Source: Ignavibacteriales bacterium
GTDB taxonomy: Bacteria > Bacteroidota > Ignavibacteria > Ignavibacteriales > Ignavibacteriaceae
NCBI GenBank assembly: GCA_016707115.1
Contig: JADJIH010000023.1
Coordinates: 122,555 to 186,554, forward strand
Length of the DNA: 64,000 nt
Direction: 5' to 3'
Part shown: one piece after another, positions 55,560 to 64,000 of the stretch
Numbering within the stretch: position 1 is the first letter of the stretch
How the letters are laid out: each line of letters starts with the position of its first letter
Program-made: the position numbers and the translations under genes
The notes under the pieces: generated by a model
What the model was told of the DNA's origin: nothing
Database searches by the model: none
Seen by the model: only the letters and a program-made list of their open reading frames with translations

Positions 55560-58500
55560 TTAACGTAAGGAAGATTTTCTGCGAGCAAAATATATGGCAA
55601 AAATAGAAGCAAAAACCCCGAGTAGAATAAATAAAAGATAGTTTGATGATGCTGTTTTGACATTTTGAATTTTAGAAACATCACCTGAAAGTACAAATGC
55701 TGACCAATAATATGGATTTGCGAATAATTCCTGTTTGAAAAAGATTTAGCTTTCTAAGTGCTCTTTGATTTATCAAAACCTTCACTAATGTATTTGTAAA
55801 AACTCTGCATAAATAAAGAAGTGGACTTATCATTCACATCCCACAAAGACACAACTACACTCTTGCCCCAGCCTCAAAAAAAACGCTTTCTGCATTCCAC
55901 TACACCCTCAGCCTCATCAATTTCACCCAATCCAGATCTACAAGAACTTAAAACCACCAAATCCGAATTTAGTTTTAGCTGTAAAATTTCACCGCCTCTA
56001 GATATCCATCTTCTTTTTTATTCTTATCTAGCGAAAAATTATTAAGGCTGATTTTTGAGGGAAGGAACGAATGTGTTGATAAATGAATAATACTGCTTTG
56101 TGAAGCATTTTAAATTTTTGTTCTGTTGCATCATTAGAAAGCAATGTTAATCCATTAGAAAAGAGAGAGTTTACATTTTGTATTTCTTCCTTAGAATATT
56201 TTAATGGAAACAAAACAATATTTCTTGCATTGAAAGAATCATCCTCAAGTAAACTGCCTCGATAACTAAGTGCAAATCTTATCACTTATTTGCGGATCCC
56301 CCACTAGTAAAATTTTATCCTCATTTGTCTGTTTCATTTTCTTTTGCAAGATATAAATTAAAGCAGAGGGTGAATAAGAAACGGCATACTCATCAATTAA
56401 ATATTTTTTGTTATCGTAGTAAAAAAGGACTATCATCTTCTTTTAAACTCGGTTACTAAAAATCAAAATGGGACCAGAACTAATTCTATGGCAGGAAAAG
56501 ACTAAATTACTCTCAACAGGAATATCGTTAATTATCGGATGAAGTACTTTTTGAGTAAAACTATAGTGCAGCTTTTGTGTTGAATGAAACAAGTCCTGGA
56601 TTGAAATAAAGATTACTGTTTAGATAATCCGAGGTATAAATCGGAGCGATTTTTCTTATTAATTCTAAGACCGATTGTTTAGTTAGAGCACTTTTTTCTA
56701 TAGAATATTTTTCTTTACTTACTTTAATGAAATAAAGATGTTCTTCTCCAAAAAACAAGGTGATAAGATTTTCATTATTATTAAGATTTTGCTGGAGCGT
56801 TGATAAAACTGAAATTAGTTGTTGTGTTTTTGGAATAGCTTTGTGTTTTTTAATTTTCTATCTCCTCATATTTAGCCTTAAGCTCACCAAGTTTATTGCC
56901 CGAAAATAATCCAGATTCAATCATCCATTTCAAATCATAATATTCGTTTAACATCTCGCTTGAAATCCCTGATGAGTGAATTTTCAAAGCGGATAAATTT
57001 TGAAAAGTGTTTCGTGAATGTGATTTTTCAATAATAGTAAAAGCTTCTTCATTTCGTTGTCTTGTTCAATGTAAATTTCAGCAAGTTCGGAATAACAATC
57101 ATTCAAACCAGAAAAGTGTAAGGATTTGAATTTCTGCACGATACTTAATGATTCTGAAATTTTCTCAGTAAGTGCAATTGCATTGAGGTAATGATTTTCT
57201 GCTTCATTAAATTTATTTTGCTTTTGCGAAGATTTTGCCAGAAGATATTCGATCTCAAAATGTTATTGTAGTCCAGTTCCTTTGTTACTAACGATAGAGA
57301 GATCAAAATACGTTATCGCATTACCAACATTTTGCTGGCAAGCTCAATTTTGCCTAAATATAGGTTTTGTACGCCCGCGTAACTGATTAAATCCATTTGC
57401 CCCAGACAATTGTAGAGATTCACTTATCAGCTTTTGCTTTTTAGAAAATCTTTTTGCAAATAGTAACTGTGTCCAAGTTCTGTTGAAATTATAGTTTTAT
57501 AATAAACATCATTTACGGATTCTGACAAATTGAGTCCTTTAGCAAAGCATCATTACTTTGAGCTCTAAAATCTGTCAATTTAGAATAAGCTAATCCTATT
57601 TTAAAATAAGACTTGCCGTATATGGATCAATATTTGGGCTCGAACAGCTTGTTTATTGCATCCAAAAATATCCAAAGCTTTTGCCGGTTTGTTGACGTTA
57701 TAATAAGAGTTCCACGCTTACGTCAACAGTGGATCTTGTTGCAATATCTTTTATTTTATTAGCCAGTTCTTTTGCGGTTTGATAGTATTCTAAGGATTTA
57801 GAGTAGTTGAAAGATTAGCATAAACATCACCAAGCCCGCGAAGGTTTAGAATTTCTAGAATACAGCATTATCCCCAGCGTACTCAACCTTGTTATAGTAC
57901 TTTAATTGCTTAACAGTTTGCTGTTTGCGAGTAAAGGAAGCAATGTTTGCAACAAAGATTTATAATCTTTCTTGTGACTCAATATGGCAAATATCTCGAA
58001 ACTTTTTCATAATTATTCTTTGCCTCAACAATATTTTCCGAATAAGTATATGACATAGCAAGCTTTCCTAGTTAAAGCAGTTGCTTCAAGCCTTTTCTTC
58101 AACTGCTTTTGATATCAGCAATGCAGATTCTAATTTAATCTTAGCTTCTCTCAACATTACCGCTTTGACTCATCAAGTATGCTAAGTTTATTAATGCTTT
58201 TCGCTTCCTCCTTTTATTGCCGGATAACTTCTTGCAGACTCCATTCCCGACTTATAAAACTTTTCGGCCAGATCATATTTTCCAGAAAGATAATAGATGA
58301 GCCTTTTGAAAATGAGAAATGCCACGGCCAGATTGCTTTCTGTTTGTACCAAAACTTCTGCTTTATTTATTGATGTTAAAGCATTTTCACAATCTCCGAT
58401 TCCTCAGAATATGAAAGTAAGACAGCTCATTAAAATCATTTTGATTTTTTAGAATATCTATTGATTTCTTGAATAATCATTTGTGTGATAGAAATATAAT

Positions 58501-58952
58501 GCCAATAAATAATCAAATATTTGTTTTGTGTTCTATCTGATTTAATAAACTTTTCTATTCTGCTTGATATTGTCTGAAGCTTTTGCTGAAAAATTAACTC
58601 ATCACAAAATGAATAGTACCGGAAAGTCTTTAAGAATTGAAAATAAAGGTTAAAATGATTTTTCATATTCATCTTTTCTTTTTCTAGCAAACGCCCTTAA
58701 ATAAGTTTTTTCCAAATCATTATCGAGTGTGTTAACAGAATCAGAAATACCAGAAACGTTTGTAGAGCTTAATAGTAAGTTCCAAACTTGTCAATGAAGT
58801 TTTCGGAGACATCAAAAGAATTAGAATGGTTAGCTTGTAAATCTAAGAGAGAATGTTTTGTTTCATCAATGGGTAAAAACCCAGTGGCAATTGAAAATAA
58901 CCCGACAAGAGCTAACAATATTGGGCAAAAATGTAATTGCAGGTTTTTTCAT
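55560..58952 (-). CDS. Exported TPR and CHAT-domain (caspase-like) protein, heavily frameshifted
   Basis: About 1,100 residues across many frames. Start at 58952: MKKPAITFLP and, after a correction, LLALVGLFSIATGFLPIDETKHS, a signal peptide or anchor. The long middle (about 58900-56900) is helical, with TPR-like 34-residue units. The C-terminal third is a CHAT domain: the catalytic histidine lies in HLSTH (56071-56085) and the cysteine in LSSCRSGLGE (Cys codon 55940-55942), followed by AGAKSVVVSLWDVND, the family hallmark, and YYWSAFVLSGD. It ends with a membrane segment LLFILLGVFASIFAIYF and RRKSS. CHAT proteins are separase/caspase-like proteases; topology suggests the domain faces the periplasm. 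Last gene of a sigma/zinc-finger unit. Confidence 0.75.
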
Positions 58953-58964
58953 CGTTGTCGTTCA

Positions 58965-59928
58965 TTAAAACAGATTATAACTTTTTATCAAGCCTTCCGC
59001 TCTTTTGTAATAACTGCCCCGCTGTCAAACAACTAATTGCAAATGCTCACTTGCAGATATTTATCATCTATCATCAAATAAGATTTTTCCGATAAAATAA
59101 TGCGCATCAAGTTTAAGATTATCAAACTTACCGCTGTTATCTAATTTGATCGATTTTTTCAAAACTTGCAATTCCTCTTTTACATCTTCTTTGCTAAACG
59201 ATTTAAAGAGACCAAGAAAATCGTTTTCAGCTTTATTTACAAGTTATTGTATTCCCAGAATAAAGTGGGTATAAAAAAACCGATTCATCACCCTGACTTT
59301 TTGTTTACACTCATCATTCAGATATTGTATTGCTGAAGTGTAATCTTTTCTATCAATTGCATCTAATCCGCGCTGAAATAATTCAGACGTTCTCCCCTCT
59401 TGTAGTATAAAAATCCTCACCATCCAGAAAGATTTTCTGCAATCAGGAGTGGTAAATGAAGAAACAGCAAACACCCTGAAATACAAAACAACAACAGCGG
59501 CTATTGATGCAAAAACATATTTTGTGCAATAAAATTATTAAACAAAAAAAATAGACGCGGCAAGTTTTTCTTCTTTACCTTTTATCCACGACTGATTGGC
59601 TTACAAACGAATCAATAGCGCAGTATTCTGCATTTAATCCTTAAATAAGCTTTCACATTGCACGCATTTTCTAATATGGTCTTCAACCATTTTGGAGAGA
59701 GTATTATTAATCTTTCTGATGAAAGATTATTTTTATATAAAACATATTCACCCATTAACTCTTCATCAATATGTTCATTTCGCTAATGAAGTTTTTAATT
59801 GAGAATACGCATTGCTTATTTTGCTTGCTTCCGAATCATTTTTTATCATTCCGCAAGAAACATTTTTCTCTTCGGCGGTTAATGTACCCTTTATCTAAAA
59901 GTTCAATTATCTTTTCAAAATCGTTCAT
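58965..59928 (-). CDS. zf-HC2-like zinc-finger, membrane-spanning, TPR protein (putative anti-sigma), frameshifted
   Basis: About 320 residues; start at 59928 (MNDFEKIIELLDKG). The N-terminal part carries the zf-HC2 signature HIDEELMGEYVLYKNNL...HIRKCVQC typical of anti-sigma factors. A membrane segment (VFASIAAVVVLYF) follows near 59470, then TPR-like helices (ELFQRGLDAIDRKDYTSAIQYLN) in the predicted periplasm and a C-terminal tail ending YNLF at 58965. The TAATG junction with the CHAT gene (58963-58967) suggests coupled translation. It lies directly between an ECF sigma gene and the CHAT gene, which supports a role as the sigma-binding regulator. Frame breaks near 59600, 59480 and 59300. 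Confidence 0.7.
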
Positions 59929-59995
59929 TTTATAAATGCCTTTTATGCTTCTTTAATCATTAGTAATCTTAATTAATAAAAAGGTGACATTATTT

Positions 59996-60566
59996 CTAAT
60001 TTGTTTTAATTTTCAATTGTACGATAAAACATTTTCTCTTTATTGCCGCCCTGTTTTTATTAAGCTTTTCAGCAATCCTAGAAAACTTCAAGTCACTCCC
60101 AGAACCTTTAGCTTACCCACTCCCTGTTTTCATCACTTAACGTATCCAGAATTTCCAAAATAGCATTCACGTCAAACCCTTCGTCATTTCTGAGATTTAA
60201 TCATTCTGCCTTTATACTTCATTTAATCTTCTATAGTCCGTCGCTGGTTGTTTTGTTTATACCATCACAAAGTTAAAAAGTACACTTCTAAGCCAGTTTT
60301 CAATAGCATCAATTTCCGCATATTGCCTTAGCAAAAGCATATACATACATTTGTAGCTAAACTGCTACATCATCCCAGTGTTTGTTATTTCTGCGCACGA
60401 TGTTTAGATAGAAAACAGAGTACGATATTTCCCTTAACGTAACCGAAATTTTATTAAAGGCATTAGAATCCTGTCTTTTGAAGATAAAAGAAGGGATTCG
60501 AGTCTCCGATTCTGATAAATTTAAAAGTCAGATTTTTTTCTTCTCTTAATTTGTCACTAAACTCAT
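59996..60566 (-). CDS. ECF-family RNA polymerase sigma factor, heavily frameshifted
   Basis: About 185 residues over several frames. Start proposed at 60566 (MSLVT...LREEKNL). Region 2 elements: NAFNKISVTLREISYSVFYLN, RRNNKHWDDV and the YAFAKA...YAEIDAIENWLRSVLFNFV segment, which is the linker to region 4. Region 4 appears as DLKFSRIAEKLNKNRAAIKRK followed by CFIVQLK. ECF sigmas activate a small stress regulon and are usually restrained by an adjacent anti-sigma, here the zf-HC2 gene. Only 35 bases separate this start from the divergent T9SS gene start, so the two promoters must overlap coding or lie within. Confidence 0.6.
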
Positions 60567-60601
60567 ATTTTATTAGTACTAAAATAAATAAACCCGTGAC
60601 T

Positions 60602-62160
60602 ATGAATAAACATTATCTTTACATTTTATTAATACTAAGCCAGACCTTTAACTTAACTGCTCAGCCGGATATTAAGATTTATTTCGGGAAATATTAAGTT
60701 TGAAGATATTTTCAGCAGATTCGATTATACATATATATATACGACGGATACCAAGTATTTTATATAGATAGCGTCCATTCATGTACAAAACCCCATTATA
60801 TTTTAGATTTTGAAAATCATCTGCAATTGCCTTCACGTTGTAAACCCTGGCGATACCACAAGACTAAATATTACTTTAAATAAATTTTTTATAATATTAT
60901 AAACGATACCGCAGACACTGTTTGGGCTATAAATATCTGAAGGCCCCAGAGATATAAGAATCAAAATCGATTTCTTTGATGACGATTTTGGAACTTGTTC
61001 TCCGATAATATCAGACGAATAACTCCTTGCCAAATTAAATCTTCTTTTTTATTACGGAATTTATCTTTTCGATTCAACATTAACAGATATTTCCGGCAAC
61101 TACAATATACAATTACCAACTGAGATGAAATTAGCAAAATAGAGAAGGAAGGATACTGCAATTTTTTTCGGTCACATTCGATCCATTAAAAGTAACTATT
61201 CTTCTCACTCTGGACAAACAGTTAATGGGGATTTGGTTCTCTTCCGTTATAAACACGATTTTCAAAGTCAGGAGTTGTAATCGATTTTGGTTAGAACTGA
61301 TAGATAAAGGAGGCGTAATTGTTGAAAAGAACACATACGCCGTTTATCATTGCAAAAACAAAATCCATTGGCTTCGATTCATCCGTGTCCGGTGGTCTGC
61401 TGGATCTGAGGTGGTTATGATTAAATGTTGAAGATGGCACATATTATTTTGTTCAGGATATTCTGATTACTTTCCAACATATTTTAATAGCCAAATCATA
61501 GGATCTATTTTCTATGTTTGGACTCAGTTTTGTAAACCAAATTGATAACAAATAAAATCTTTATCTGGAAAGAGATTCCTCTTATGGCATGGTGGTGGAT
61601 AATATGGAAACATTTCTGCTTCCGTTTTTGGATATAATTTGATGAATTCTGTATATAAAACCTGTCCAACAACCAGCTTTATTCTTATAACTTTGGAAGA
61701 GGTGATGGCCGGGTTTTATATCAGTAATTTACCTCATGGCTCTCATCAACCTGTTGCTCAAAATGGATTTCCAAACCCGACTAATGAGATTTGAGTAATA
61801 GTCTGCAAAAAACCAAACCAGTACATTTCAATTAAACATACAATTCACATTAACAGACGTTGAACAGAGGAAGGTTCTGTTCCAAACAGTATAAATATAT
61901 CCTAATTATCCGAATCCATTTAATCCTACCACAACAATTTCCTTTTCACTTTCCTCACCACAAATTGTAAACATTCATGTTTATAATTTATTTAGATAAG
62001 AAATTGTAAGAAAAATCAAATATTTTCATCTGAAGCCAAATTAAAGCAAGCTTTGTTGCGGTTTTGGAACAGAATTATGCATCAACCACCAGAGGGCAAA
62101 CTCAATACGTCTATCATGAAAAATTGGGTTGATGAAATAAAACTTTATTAAAACAATTAT
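60602..62160 (+). CDS. T9SS-sorted secreted protein, heavily frameshifted
   Basis: About 500 residues over many frames. Start at 60602 with a signal peptide MNKHYLYILLILSQTFNLTAQ. Recognisable frame-corrected fragments include VVNPGDTTRLNITLNKF, INDTADTVWAINISEG and FFDDDFG, which suggest beta-rich domains but no known family. Near the end, NYPNPFNPTTTISFSLSSPQIVNIHVYNLF (61904 onward) is the T9SS type A sorting domain. A second PNP motif, NGFPNPTNE, sits at about 61762-61790. It is divergent from the ECF sigma gene and may be its target. Confidence 0.6.
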
Positions 62161-62396
62161 AATTTATCCTTTTATAAAAACCGAAACGATAATTAGTTTC
62201 GGTTTTTATTAAAACCATTCTTTCGTTGTAGATATTCAATCCCAGTAATTAATAAATAACCACTTGATTTAGAGCCCAAGGGAAGACGATTTAAAACCAA
62301 CCCAAGAGGTCACTAATGTTAAGACACACTGTTCAGTAAATGGGAAGATTAAACAAACATCCAATAAACACAAACACAATATAAAAGGAGCACACA
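62161..62396. other. Intergenic stretch
   Basis: No gene or repeat recognised between the T9SS gene and the DUF5666 gene. A TTTCGGTTTTTAT stretch near 62181-62212 pairs with AAAACCGAAAC and is a likely terminator of the T9SS gene. Confidence 0.4.
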
Positions 62397-64000
62397 ATGA
62401 AAAACACATCTAACACTTTCCAGATTTACTTTGCCAAACGTTAGCAAAGTTTCTAATACTAATTTTAAGATGCTTATGTTGCATGAACTTATTCAGCACA
62501 AGAGGATCTTGAAGTAATTTCAATATAACAACTCGGTTCTGATTATTTAATTGTACATATAAATAATTTTATGTTGATGGAAGCACTGAATTTCGAGGAA
62601 TCAAGTATCTTTAATAGTAATATTTTCATATTTCCAGTTAAACGATCTAGTGGAAGTATGCCAGTAATAATGGCAATGGTACTTTTAGCTTGGAAAGCCA
62701 AATCAGACGGTTTGAACAATGAAAATGAAGTTGAATTAATATATATGCTATAGAGGTTGGTACGGTTTCTTTTGTTGTTGAATTACAAGATATTTATGTT
62801 GATGCTAACACCCATCACAGAGGCAGAAACGGAAACACATTTTCATTTGAACAATTGCGGCAGGACTTCTTCTTGAAGTAAAGTTGAACTAGAAACTAAC
62901 TAAGATCTGCTTAAAATAAGAGTTAAAACAGAAGATGATCATAATCAAACATAATGGTGAATTGAAATAACAGCTCTATAGACAACAAAACGGCAAATAG
63001 TATTGTCCTTGGCCAATATGAGTTTTTTGTTGATGCACAAACAGTAATTCTAAATCACGATAGAATGCCAATCTTATTTTAGTGATTTGGAATATCGGTG
63101 ATGAGTTGATAAAGCTATGTTGATTGATAACTCATATCTTGCTGTAAGAATAAAACTTCTGAAGATATGCCTGAAAATGAAATTGAAAGTTTACTGCACA
63201 AATAGAAAGCATTCTTGGATCAGACGTACAATAAACGGGATAATCCTTTAAATATAGATTCTAATACTGTTTTTCTTGATGATAACAGGATGCCGGTTAC
63301 AATTTCATCTTTAGCGCGAATGTGGGTTGTAGTAAAAGGTTTAAAAAGCAAGATGGCTTCATATTATGCAAGCAGAATTCAAATAGAAGATTTTGTTAGA
63401 AAAACGAAATTGAATTAAAAGGAAACATCACAGAATTAACAGAAGTCTCTCTTGTAGTCGGTGGAATTACATTCTTGTATAGCACAACACAGGTTCTTGA
63501 TCACTTGAAGAACTGCATTTTCTTACCTTCATTGCTATTAGAGTAAACATGGAAGTAAAAGGAACAAAACCGGAACATCAACAGCCAAAGCTTTAAGAAT
63601 TAAGATTTTTCGAAGGTAATGAAGTTATAGAAATTTTTGGAAGATGCTAACAGCAATAAATATTAACAGTATAGAATTAAATGGCCTGGTTGTTTTTGTT
63701 AATGAGAATACTGTTTATCCTAAACTATATGTAATCACACCGGCTTAGTGATTAAGCGGATCAGTTTGGTTAGTTAAGATGATCCGTAATGTAGACAGTG
63801 CCACTTTGTTATTCTACGAATTAAAAATTGAAGACGGAATGAACTTCTAAAATTAGTGGCTTTAGCGGAATCGTAAACGGTTCTGCAATACAGCTTCCAA
63901 CAGGTAACTATGTTATCAACAAATCAAACGATTGTAATAGATAACAACTACAATGTTATCAATGCAAGTCAGTTAATAGCCCGTCAGCAAGTTATTGTTT
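62397..64000 (+). CDS. Exported protein of tandem DUF5666 units, truncated by the right edge, frameshifted
   Basis: Start at 62397 with an AAGGAG ribosome site; signal peptide ending near SAQEDLEV after correction. Seven successive units of about 73 residues (214-231 bases) can be recognised. Each has a beta-strand, then V(D/N)xxT (62573, 62798, 63029, 63254, 63476, 63698, 63912), a short turn (e.g. DDNRMP), and a strand giving VVVKG...ASRIQIE. This is the DUF5666 pattern of small beta-barrel domains of unknown function. Many indels split it. The protein continues past the window. Likely a periplasmic or surface protein. Confidence 0.7.

Noticed and set aside
55442..55696. Minus-strand hydrophobic open frame between slyD and the CHAT gene
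   Set aside because: It is a mixture of frames: the credible reading of this DNA is the C-terminal membrane segment of the CHAT protein ending at 55560.
60602..64000. Interpreting the right end as a decayed, gene-free region
   Set aside because: Frame-corrected reading shows a T9SS tail and regular DUF5666 units, which would not survive in truly neutral DNA with so many indels.

Overview
The window looks like one contig of an AT-rich, Gram-negative bacterium of the Ignavibacteria (Bacteroidota/Chlorobiota lineage). The main reasons are type IX secretion (T9SS) C-terminal tails of the form NYPNPFNPTTKIRF...GxxxxTKKMxLLK, numerous PorT/FadL-like outer-membrane beta-barrels, AAGGAG ribosome sites with occasional TTG starts, and a primary sigma factor of the short Bacteroidota/Chlorobi type. 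I saw no tRNA, rRNA, CRISPR array or insertion sequence.

Layout. 0-2 kb: a DUF1801 protein and a frameshifted lipoprotein beta-propeller. 2-20 kb (almost all minus strand): heme genes hemL, hemB and a hemY-type protoporphyrinogen oxidase, mixed with a 5'-nucleotidase, a Tricorn-like S41 protease, a KamA-family radical SAM enzyme, a MOSC protein, a DUF389 membrane protein, a membrane phosphoesterase and a family 9 glycosyltransferase. 20-29 kb: a serine hydrolase, a thioredoxin-like lipoprotein, malQ, then a run of five outer-membrane barrels plus a barrel remnant. 29-42 kb: a VTT-domain protein, a thioredoxin-like protein, an M16 peptidase pair (one active, one lacking the metal site), an OmpA-domain protein, a T9SS BNR-repeat protein, a secreted glutamate-racemase-like protein, a beta-CASP nuclease and the primary sigma factor. 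42-55 kb: a DUF5916 protein, a zf-TFIIB protein, an acyltransferase, metallopeptidases M49, M3 and M1, an AlaX editing protein, a nitroreductase, a lytic transglycosylase and SlyD. 55-64 kb: a three-gene minus-strand unit (ECF sigma factor, zinc-finger/TM/TPR protein, exported TPR-CHAT protein) divergent from a T9SS-sorted protein and a protein made of seven or more tandem DUF5666 units that runs off the right edge.

Sequence quality falls from left to right. Up to about 42 kb only scattered genes carry a single frameshift; after 42 kb nearly every conserved gene is broken, and after 53 kb there is an indel every few dozen bases. Frame-corrected reading restores family motifs (HEMSH, HELGH, HEIAH, HLSTH plus SSCRSG), so I treat most breaks as read errors, not pseudogenes. 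Right-hand coordinates are therefore gene spans, not clean ORFs.

Together the genes suggest a peptide- and polysaccharide-using heterotroph (Tricorn, M16, M49, M3, M1 peptidases; amylomaltase; a possible lysine aminomutase) with heme synthesis and a heavily protein-decorated outer surface. The most interesting parts are the ECF/zinc-finger/CHAT unit with its divergent surface protein and DUF5666 array, the exported racemase-like protein, and several families of dispersed palindromic repeats, one of which is translated in frame inside a T9SS protein.
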